Assembly: GCF_023035815.1 (NCBI RefSeq)
Contig: NZ_CP073168.1
Coordinates: forward strand, 1 to 30,161
Origin: Borrelia parkeri
GTDB lineage: Bacteria; Spirochaetota; Spirochaetia; Borreliales; Borreliaceae
Length of the DNA: 30,161 nt
Direction: 5' to 3'
Position 1 is the first letter of the stretch. Each line of letters opens with the position of its first letter. Position numbers and translations under genes: made by a program. The notes under the pieces were generated by a model, which did no database searches, was not told the origin of the DNA, and saw nothing but the letters and a program-made list of their open reading frames with translations. This document shows, piece by piece, positions 24,012 through 30,161 of this stretch.

Positions 24012-24728
24012 ATGGGACTTGCTCAACCTGTTATTACTCAACAAATGGTTATAGCTGAACTTACTAAAGCTGGTATAAATAGAGATATCGCTATTGATTT
24101 ATCTTATAGATATTATCGTAATGAACTGACTTACAAGGATATTGAGTATTTAGAGACTACTTTTAACCTTAAACTTGAAAAGGTAGAAGCAACCTTACAA
24201 GCTGATATTAGAGACCTTGATAATAAAATTGACAACGTTAGAAATGAGTTAAAATCTGATATTAGAGACTTGGATACCAAAATAGATACAGTCAGAAGTG
24301 AATTAAAATCTGACATTAAAGACCTTGATACCAAAATCGATTCTGTTGAGAATAATCTTAACACTAAAATTGATACCAAATTCAATGAACTTGATAACAA
24401 GATTGACAATGTTAGAAGTGAACTAAAATCAGACATTAAGGATCTGGATAATAAGATAGACACTGTTGAGAATAATCTTAACACTAAGATTGATAATGTT
24501 AAAAGTGAATTAAAATCCGATATTAAAGACTTGGATAATAAATTCGATACTAAATTTAATGAACTTGATAATAAGATTGATGTTAACAAAATGGAGCTTG
24601 ATAATAAACTTGATAAAGCCACATCAGAATTTAAAAGTACATCAAGACTACATAATTGGATGTTTGGTACACTTATTACCCTTAATATAGGAATATTCTT
24701 AGCATTAATGTCATTATTAGTAAAGTAA
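24012..24728 (+). CDS. bdr: Bdr protein, 238 aa, expanded repeat array
   Basis: The longest Bdr in the window. Conserved head at residues 1-55, then a long coiled-coil array with units such as VRSELKSDIKDLD, VENNLNTKID and KFNELDNKID, then the membrane helix (WMFGTLITLNIGIFLALMSL) at the C-terminus. The array is about 60-90 residues longer than in the other two copies. AAGGAG lies 7 bases before the ATG. Confidence 0.95.
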   Translation: MGLAQPVITQQMVIAELTKAGINRDIAIDLSYRYYRNELTYKDIEYLETTFNLKLEKVEATLQADIRDLDNKIDNVRNELKSDIRDLDTKIDTVRSELKSDIKDLDTKIDSVENNLNTKIDTKFNELDNKIDNVRSELKSDIKDLDNKIDTVENNLNTKIDNVKSELKSDIKDLDNKFDTKFNELDNKIDVNKMELDNKLDKATSEFKSTSRLHNWMFGTLITLNIGIFLALMSLLVK

Positions 24729-24894
24729 ATTTATTTAATTAGTCCCTTATTTAATTTTTTTACAAAAATTATTTAAATTTTGTTAGAGACAATTAATAGA
24801 TTAGTTGTTATGTTGTGTTTAATTTCTGAAATGTTAAAGTATCTATGTTCTTTATTTACTGTTTTTATTTTATTCAAAGGTTGTTAACCATCTT

Positions 24895-24985
24895 ACCCCC
24901 CTGAGGTAATAAGGAGGCACGTGATAATGAAAAGAATTACTTTTTGTGCGTTATTGATGACTTTATTTTTACTTCTTAGTTGTGG
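24895..24985 (+). repeat. Shared vlp 5' block (UHS-like), copy 4
   Basis: Intact block with CTGAGG, AAGGAGG, start and signal peptide. Its upstream flank from about 24830 is nearly the same as that of the minus-strand vlp at 3482. Confidence 0.75.
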
Positions 24986-25937
24986 GAGTGGTAGTGCTAA
25001 GGTGGAAGATCCTAAAACTATATTCTTAACTTCTATTGCTAATTTAGGTAAGGGTTTCTTAGATGTTTTTACTTCCCTTTCTGATATGGTTTCTGGCGCT
25101 TTTGGTATTAAGGCTGACACTAAAAAGGAAGATATTGGAGCTTATTTCACTAAAATTGCAGAGACTATGACATCTGTTAAAAAGAAATTACAAGATGAAG
25201 TTGCTAAGAACGGGAATTACTTGAAACTTAAATCAGTCGTTGATACTTTTATCACAGGAACATTAGACAAGATCGCAGAAGGGGCTAAGACCGCTGGAGA
25301 GGCTATTGGTTCTGATAATAACCCAATTGCTAATGTTGCTACTGGTGATGCTGCAGGTACTGCTGGTGGGGATGTTGCAAACTTAGTAAAGGGAATTAAA
25401 AGTATTGTAGATATAGTACTTCAGGGTAAAGGAAATCCTGAGGCTGGTACTGAAAAAAAGGCAGATGGTCTTACTGTAAGAACAGATAATGGTGATGGTG
25501 AAGCAGGTAAATTATTTGCTAATGATAATGCTGGTGCTAATGCAAAGAAGGCCGCAGCTGATGCAGCAAAGGCAGTTGGTGCTGTAACTGGTGCTGACAT
25601 TTTAAAAGCAATAGTTAAAAATGGTGCTAGTGCAGCTGCTAATGCTGCTAAGGCTAATGCTAAAGATGCTACTATTGCAGGAGCTATTGCGCTACGAGCA
25701 ATGGCCAAGGATGGTAAATTTGCTGGTAAGTCTGATGCTGAGTATGCTCCTGAAGTTAAAGGAGTAGCAGTAAGTGCTGTTACTAAAGCATTAAATACAT
25801 TAACTATTGCAATAAGAAATACTGTTGATAGTGGATTAAAGTCAATAAGTGAAGCACTAGCAGCCGTTAAAAAAGAAGATAAGTCTGCAGAAGCTACTAC
25901 ACCTGCAGAAACAACAGCTAGTGGACAAAAACAGTAA
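24927..25937 (+). CDS. vlp: Variable large protein (Vlp)
   Basis: Full Vlp, 336 residues from ATG 24927 with AAGGAGG at 9 bases. Mature start [20 protein letters not shown] is the same as that of the vlp at 2424; they part at residue ~65 ([20 protein letters not shown]). The middle is Ala/Asp-rich and variable; the tail [25 protein letters not shown] is conserved. It follows a bdr gene, as its counterpart does on the left arm. No promoter could be fixed. Confidence 0.93.
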   Translation: MKRITFCALLMTLFLLLSCGSGSAKVEDPKTIFLTSIANLGKGFLDVFTSLSDMVSGAFGIKADTKKEDIGAYFTKIAETMTSVKKKLQDEVAKNGNYLKLKSVVDTFITGTLDKIAEGAKTAGEAIGSDNNPIANVATGDAAGTAGGDVANLVKGIKSIVDIVLQGKGNPEAGTEKKADGLTVRTDNGDGEAGKLFANDNAGANAKKAAADAAKAVGAVTGADILKAIVKNGASAAANAAKANAKDATIAGAIALRAMAKDGKFAGKSDAEYAPEVKGVAVSAVTKALNTLTIAIRNTVDSGLKSISEALAAVKKEDKSAEATTPAETTASGQKQ

Positions 25938-25976
25938 ATAATTATTAATAAAACATAACTAAATAAAGTCATTTGA

Positions 25977-26010
25977 GGAAAACTATTTCTCTTCATGAGA
26001 TTTGTTTTCC
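25977..26010 (+). terminator. vlp 3' hairpin, copy 6
   Basis: GGAAAAC (25977-25983) and GTTTTCC (26004-26010) with inner TTCTC/GAGA pairing. The next cassette's truncated body begins 13 bases later. Confidence 0.7.
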
Positions 26011-26022
26011 TTTTATTTTTAA

Positions 26023-27039
26023 GCTGAGAAACTGGCTTCTTAATCTAAAATTTCTTTCTTTGATTCACTTATCAAAATAGGTCATGGATTTCAAGAGATT
26101 TTTGGCTTTTTTGGTAATGCTATTGGTGATGCTTTTGGACTTACAGCTGTTAAATCTGGTGACAAGAGAAGTAAAGTTGGTGAACACTTTAAGACTATAG
26201 GAGAGGGACTTACAACTACTAAGAATAAGTTAAATGAGCTATCAAGTAAAATATCTGAAGTAAAAAATGCTAATGGTAGCACAATTGAAGCTGTTAAGGG
26301 TGCAATTAACAGTGCAAATGATGTCTTTGAACAACTAATTGCTGCTCTAATTAAACTTGCTGGTGCTACTGGAGATACTGTTATTGCTAATGGTACTGAT
26401 GCTGCAGCGGCTGCTGGTGGTGCTACTGCACCTGCTCAAGAGGCTAGTGTTAATACAATAATTGAAAATGTAAATGCAATTATTGATGTAGCAGATAAGT
26501 CTGGCGTAAAGATTAATGTGGGAGATGCTGGTGGTCAGGTAGCTGGGGGTGGTGCTACTGCACCTGCTGCACTTGTTGGTAAAAATGCTGGTGCGGCTCC
26601 TGATGCTAATTCTGGTCCTGCTTTAGCAGCTGAAATATCTAAAGCTGATCCATGGGCTATGATTAATAAAATCAAAAATACTAAAGTCAAAACAGGTAAT
26701 GTTTCTGGTGACAATACTAATGAAGCTGGGGCATTAGCTGCTGGAACTGGGGTTGATAATGCTGGTGCAAAGAGTAATGCAGACCTAGCTGCTGCTGTTG
26801 CTCTTAAAGCCATAACTAAAGGTGGTAAGTTTAGTAATGCTGCTAATGAAGCTGGAGCAGTTAAGGCAGCTGCTGTAACTGCTGTAAATAAAGTATTAGG
26901 AGTACTTAATTTTATAATTAGGGAAACAGTAGAAAGCAATCTAGATAAGATAAGAGAAGCTGTTAAGGGAATACAATATTCTGAAAGTACTACTGAATCA
27001 ACTGAAGCTACTACTACTCAATCCGCTGTTACTAAATAA
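26023..27039 (+). pseudogene. vlp: Archival Vlp cassette lacking signal peptide
   Basis: Close relative of the cassette at 21190 (SLIKIGHGFQEIFGFFGNAI, SKVGEHFKTIGEGL). It starts at AEKLAS, so the start codon, signal peptide and lipobox are all absent, and an in-frame TAA lies at 26041-26043. From there the frame is open to the stop at 27039 (VKGIQYSESTTESTEATTTQ). The body is joined directly to the 3' hairpin of the preceding vlp. It could donate only internal and 3' sequence in gene conversion. Confidence 0.9.
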
Positions 27040-27078
27040 ATTATCTATTTAAATAATCTACTAAATAAAGTCATTTGA

Positions 27079-27118
27079 GGAAAACTTTTATCTCTTTATG
27101 AGATTCGTTTTCCTTTTT
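27079..27118 (+). terminator. vlp 3' hairpin, copy 7
   Basis: GGAAAAC (27079-27085) pairs with GTTTTCC (27107-27113), then five T's. It ends the right vlp arm. The following 27119-27377 is AT-rich, with no gene and no firm promoter; ATTTAAT-A-ATTAAAT (27339-27353) is a small palindrome before the next gene. Confidence 0.7.
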
Positions 27119-27377
27119 GGATTTTATTTATATAGATATTTGTACTAAAGATAAGACAGTAACTTTTAACCAGTTCCATATTAATAGGTGTAAGTAATTA
27201 ATTTTATTTTATTAAAATAATTTTGAATTGCCTTTAATTATTACAGAATCAAATAACCGGGGTTTTATGAAATTTATTTTTGTTATTTAAAATAAAAGGG
27301 TGTACACTTACCAGTAATTATTGTATTTCAATATCGAGATTTAATAATTAAATAATCTAATATCCCAGGAGGGAGAT

Positions 27378-28271
27378 ATGAAGAGAAGTATTTTATCAGT
27401 ATGTATACTAGCATTATTATGTTTGTTATCATGTGATATCAATGCCCTTAATGATTTATTAAATGAAGTAAGGGAAAAAGTTTTAGATGAAAGCAAAGAT
27501 AATAAAGATTTAAACCATAAACAAGAAAATCAGGAACAAAAAGAAGTTGTTATAGATGCTTTTGAAGAGGGTGTAGAAATAAAACAAGACATGCAGGTAG
27601 TGCCTGTAGCCCCAGTAATTTCTGTCAATGCAGATAATGTGGAAAAGGGAATGCCAATGTTCTATCCATACTATTCTCAAGAAGAAATAGAGATAAAAGA
27701 AGAGGACTTAACCCCAAGTACTGATGAAGAGATCAAAGCACAAGAAGAAATTGAAAATATAAAAAGTGCTCTTGGAGATTCTGGATTCCAGCAATTAATA
27801 ATTAAGAATGCACTTGAGTTTAAAGATAGATATGAGCTAGGAAGAGCTGATTTTTATGATATAATGGGAAAATTTCAGAGTGAAAGAATATCACTAACCA
27901 AAAAGCGTAAGGAAAATATAGAAAAGATAAGAAAGTTAACTCAATTGCAAAATAAGTTCAATGATGAAAGATCGAATCTCGAGAGGCTTATGAATGAAGT
28001 CGATAGTGGATTTAATGAGCTAGAATCCGCAAAATATTTTTTTGAAAAAGCTGAAAAAACTTTAAGAGAATCTATGATTGAAAGATTGAGAAATAAACGT
28101 AGGAGTTACTGGTCAAGAAAAGTAGACAGTGATTTTTTAGCTAGACAGGCACTAAGAGAAGCAGAGAATGCGTTAAAACAATTAGAATCTTCTTCTGTGA
28201 AGTTAATTGAAGCAATGGCAAAGATAAAAGAAATAGAAGAACTTATTAGTGAGGCAAAAACTGTTCTATAG
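27378..28271 (+). CDS. Coiled-coil surface lipoprotein A
   Basis: 297-residue predicted lipoprotein. Signal peptide MKRSILSVCILALLCLLSCD with lipobox LLSC. After a charged tether (residues 20-110, rich in Glu, Lys and Gln), residues about 120-297 are long helices with heptad-like spacing (NKFNDERSNLERLMNEVDSG). The family resembles several Borrelia plasmid surface lipoproteins with helical bundles, but I cannot name it. The leader TATCCCAGGAGGGAGATATG is shared with the gene at 29110, and so is the signal peptide, so the two are paralogues. GGAGG lies 7 bases before the ATG. Confidence 0.88.
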   Translation: MKRSILSVCILALLCLLSCDINALNDLLNEVREKVLDESKDNKDLNHKQENQEQKEVVIDAFEEGVEIKQDMQVVPVAPVISVNADNVEKGMPMFYPYYSQEEIEIKEEDLTPSTDEEIKAQEEIENIKSALGDSGFQQLIIKNALEFKDRYELGRADFYDIMGKFQSERISLTKKRKENIEKIRKLTQLQNKFNDERSNLERLMNEVDSGFNELESAKYFFEKAEKTLRESMIERLRNKRRSYWSRKVDSDFLARQALREAENALKQLESSSVKLIEAMAKIKEIEELISEAKTVL

Positions 28272-28354
28272 AATCTTTCAAGATAAAGACTGAAAGATTT
28301 AAATATTTTATAATATTAGTATTTTCAAGAAGAGTTCTTTTATAAGGAACTCTC
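28272..28354 (+). terminator. Two hairpins after lipoprotein A
   Basis: AATCTTTCA (28272-28280) with TGAAAGATT (28291-28299), and AGAGTTC (28331-28337) with GAACTCT (28347-28353) followed by T-rich sequence. The second is the better terminator. Confidence 0.65.
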
Positions 28355-28440
28355 TTTAATTTTATTTAAATAAGTTTCTAAAAACTATATAATGATTTAA
28401 ATTGAATAACTAGTAAATTCTTTTAAAGCTTTGAGGGGTA

Positions 28441-28700
28441 ATTGATTTTGAATACTGATATTGAAAGAGATGATTTATTAAATAAGGAATATAAGGTTTT
28501 AGATAAAGGCTTTATCAAGTTTGTTGATTATATGATGAGCTTATAGATTCTTAATGAATAATGAACATACAAGTCTATATAAACAAGTAGTTTTAAGTTT
28601 TATGTTAAGGAGCATATTTATTGACAAACTATAGTTATTCAAGAAGATAAATCCGTATAGAGAAGCTGTTAAGATAGCAGAAATAACAGCTAGTGCATAA
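28441..28700 (+). pseudogene. Decayed region with a Vlp 3' relic
   Basis: A frame at about 28447-28545 reads NTDIERDDLLNKEYKVLDKG and stops; origin unknown. At about 28655-28700 the sequence GAGAAGCTGTTAAG and ACAGCTAGTG followed by stops resembles vlp 3' ends (REAVK and TAS). No intact gene lies in 28272-29109; the rest is AT-rich, apart from the palindrome at 29022. Confidence 0.4.
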
Positions 28701-29021
28701 AAATAAGGAATCATGGATATAAAAAAGGTCATTTAAAGTAAAGATTTTCTTGTGATTTAAAAGGTCATACAGGTGATATGTTTTCATGTATATAAAATTA
28801 TACTAATTGATATTAATCTATTTTTGATCATTTTAGGAATTATTTAAGATTGTAGTTGTTTGCATTGAAACCACAACTTAACAATATTAAGATAAAGGTA
28901 ATAGTTTTAAATAAATAATAATAGTAGTGTAAAACATAGTAGTAGTACTACGTCTTTTTAAAGAGGTAATAAAAAAAATAGAGAATTTTAATTAAAATAA
29001 TTTGTATTTTAGATAAAGTGA

Positions 29022-29086
29022 TATATATTATAAATTAATAATGATTATTATTTAATATAATAATCATTATTAATTTATAATATATA
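29022..29086. promoter_or_regulatory. 65-bp perfect palindrome before lipoprotein B
   Basis: The 30 bases at 29022-29051 are the exact reverse complement of 29057-29086, separated by 5 bases (TTAAT). It ends 12 bases before GGAGG of the gene at 29110. It contains TATTAT/ATAATA stretches that could serve as -10 elements. In mRNA it would fold into a very long stem just upstream of the ribosome binding site. It lacks TAGTATA and so does not look like a fused telomere. Confidence 0.85.
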
Positions 29087-29109
29087 ATTTGATATCCCAG
29101 GAGGGAGAT

Positions 29110-30000
29110 ATGAAGAGAAGTGTTTTATCAGTATGCGTGCTAGCATTGTTATGTTTTTTATCATGTGATATAAAGGCCCTTAATAAATTGTTAGATAAAT
29201 CAAGAGAAAAATTTTTAGAAGAAAACAAAAAGGTAGAAGATTTAAAGTCTAAAGAAGAAAATCAAGAAATTAAAGAAGAGCAAGTAGATGTTGTTGCAAG
29301 GATTGAAGAGGGTATAAAAATAAATCAAAAAAACTTACAAAAAAAAGGTATTGATCAGGAGCTTAAAGAGAAAAGACCTGAAGATAGAGTAGGGCAAAAA
29401 CAGTCTATATCTCAATCTAATAGGTTAACTGAAGAGGAAGAATCTTATCTTGTTAGTTACGATGATGAGGTTAATGAAATTAATAGCAAGGTTAGTCGTA
29501 AATTAGTAACTATTGAGGCAATGCATAGTGAGGTAAGTTCATCATTGTCAGAGATTGAGAGTATGCAAGCTAATATTATTAAAGCTAATTCTGATCTTGA
29601 TAGGGCAAGAGGTTCTAATGGAAATGGTATTGATCAAAATGTGAAGATAAATTTATATCAAGCAATTGAGAAAGTTAGGGGTAGTAGAAATATTGCAATG
29701 GTGCGATATAAGGAGCAATTTAATGCATTACAAAATGCAAAAAGTTATGCTGAGCATGCAAAGAGTTCTACTGAGTCTGCTTTAAGGCATTTAGCACAGA
29801 TAAGGTCAAATGGTTATTATTATGTAGGTTTTATTGTAGATAGTATTTCGAAGGCAAAAATTAGTTTAAGTAGTGCAGGAAGTGTATTTAAGCAAGTAGA
29901 AACAAACTTAGATAGTTTAAGGACTTCCATGGAACAAGCAAAAAAAGATTTTGCTGATTTAAAGGCAGCACATGAAGCATTAGGTTTTGATAAAAAGTAA
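29110..30000 (+). CDS. Coiled-coil surface lipoprotein B
   Basis: 296-residue predicted lipoprotein, paralogue of the one at 27378. Signal peptide MKRSVLSVCVLALLCFLSCD, lipobox FLSC, then DIKALNKLLDKSREKFLEE similar to its sister. Residues 20-110 are a charged tether; about 120-296 are helical (YDDEVNEINSKVSRKLVTIE; LSSAGSVFKQVETNLDSL). The start is ATG 29110, 7 bases after GGAGG; the in-frame TTG at 29089 lies before this site and is rejected. It is the last gene before the right telomere, a place often used for surface antigen genes in Borrelia. Sequence beyond the first 40 residues has diverged from the sister. Confidence 0.88.
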   Translation: MKRSVLSVCVLALLCFLSCDIKALNKLLDKSREKFLEENKKVEDLKSKEENQEIKEEQVDVVARIEEGIKINQKNLQKKGIDQELKEKRPEDRVGQKQSISQSNRLTEEEESYLVSYDDEVNEINSKVSRKLVTIEAMHSEVSSSLSEIESMQANIIKANSDLDRARGSNGNGIDQNVKINLYQAIEKVRGSRNIAMVRYKEQFNALQNAKSYAEHAKSSTESALRHLAQIRSNGYYYVGFIVDSISKAKISLSSAGSVFKQVETNLDSLRTSMEQAKKDFADLKAAHEALGFDKK

Positions 30001-30029
30001 TACATATCATGTTGATGGTAAAGCAATAT

Positions 30030-30055
30030 GTAATTAATAATTTTATTACTTTTTT
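30030..30055 (+). terminator. Terminator of lipoprotein B
   Basis: GTAAT and ATTAC arms around a 10-base loop, followed by six T's (30050-30055). A second, larger stem (AATAG-GTTTAA/TTAAAC-CTATT) lies at 30076-30105. Confidence 0.6.
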
Positions 30056-30121
30056 AGAGTATGATATTTAAGTTAAATAGGGTTTAAATAATATTAAACT
30101 CTATTGTTGTGTTTTGTAATT

Positions 30122-30161
30122 TGTTTAATTTAGAAGTATTATACTAAAAACAATTTAACTA
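30122..30161. other. Right hairpin telomere (putative)
   Basis: Read inward from the end, the sequence is TAGTTAAATTGTTTTTAGTATA, with TAGTATA at bases 16-22 (forward 30140-30146). Motif and distance are the same as at the left end. The bases next to the axis differ (TAGTTAAATT against ATTATAATTT), as known for different Borrelia telomere types. Confidence 0.78.

Noticed and set aside
29022..29086. Palindrome as a fused or internal telomere
   Set aside because: A replicated telomere should show TAGTATA about 14-17 bases from the axis; it is absent on both arms.
1..30161. tRNA, rRNA, or insertion sequences
   Set aside because: No cloverleaf or rRNA-like sequence and no transposase frames with terminal inverted repeats were seen.

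Overview
The window looks like a complete linear plasmid of about 30.2 kb from a relapsing-fever Borrelia. Evidence: very AT-rich DNA; eight variable large protein (Vlp) loci and one variable small protein (Vsp) locus; three Bdr genes; a Borrelia PF57/62–PF50–PF32–PF49 plasmid maintenance block; and ends that resemble hairpin telomeres. The motif TAGTATA lies at bases 16-22 from the left end and, read inward, at bases 16-22 from the right end. The species cannot be decided from this sequence alone.

Layout. 1-1250: left telomere, a subtelomeric ~21-bp repeat tract and one unrecognised 253-residue ORF (+). 1270-7422: left antigen arm, all on the minus strand, with four vlp loci and two bdr genes. 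7536-9370: phage terminase genes (-); the large subunit is a pseudogene with a frameshift and two in-frame stops. 9541-11819: a repeat-bearing lipoprotein and a tyrosine recombinase (+). 12065-15655: a minus-strand phage-type operon: YqaJ-like exonuclease (frameshifted), small membrane protein, SSB, two Borrelia-type unknown genes and a D12-class adenine methyltransferase pseudogene. 15840-18858: replication/partition block (+). 19358-20308: ERF-family single-strand annealing protein (+). 20338-27039: right antigen arm, all plus strand, with a truncated vsp, four vlp loci (two 5'-truncated) and one bdr. 27378-30000: two related coiled-coil lipoproteins. Then the right telomere.

How it fits together. 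With few exceptions, genes left of about 15.7 kb read leftward and genes right of it read rightward, as expected for replication from a central origin beside the PF57/62 gene. The two antigen arms are partly inverted duplicates of one module: vlp, 3' hairpin, terminase remnant, bdr, vlp. Several vlp loci lack a start region or ribosome binding site, and none has a promoter I could recognise, so the plasmid looks like an archive of silent antigen cassettes. Shared blocks at the 5' end (start codon plus signal peptide) and the 3' end (hairpin) of the cassettes would give gene conversion its homology. The same plasmid carries a phage-like homologous recombination set (exonuclease, annealing protein, SSB) plus a tyrosine recombinase. 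The exonuclease and annealing genes sit 3.7 kb apart on opposite strands but have nearly the same promoter and leader, which suggests they are expressed together. Whether this set acts on the antigen cassettes is inference.
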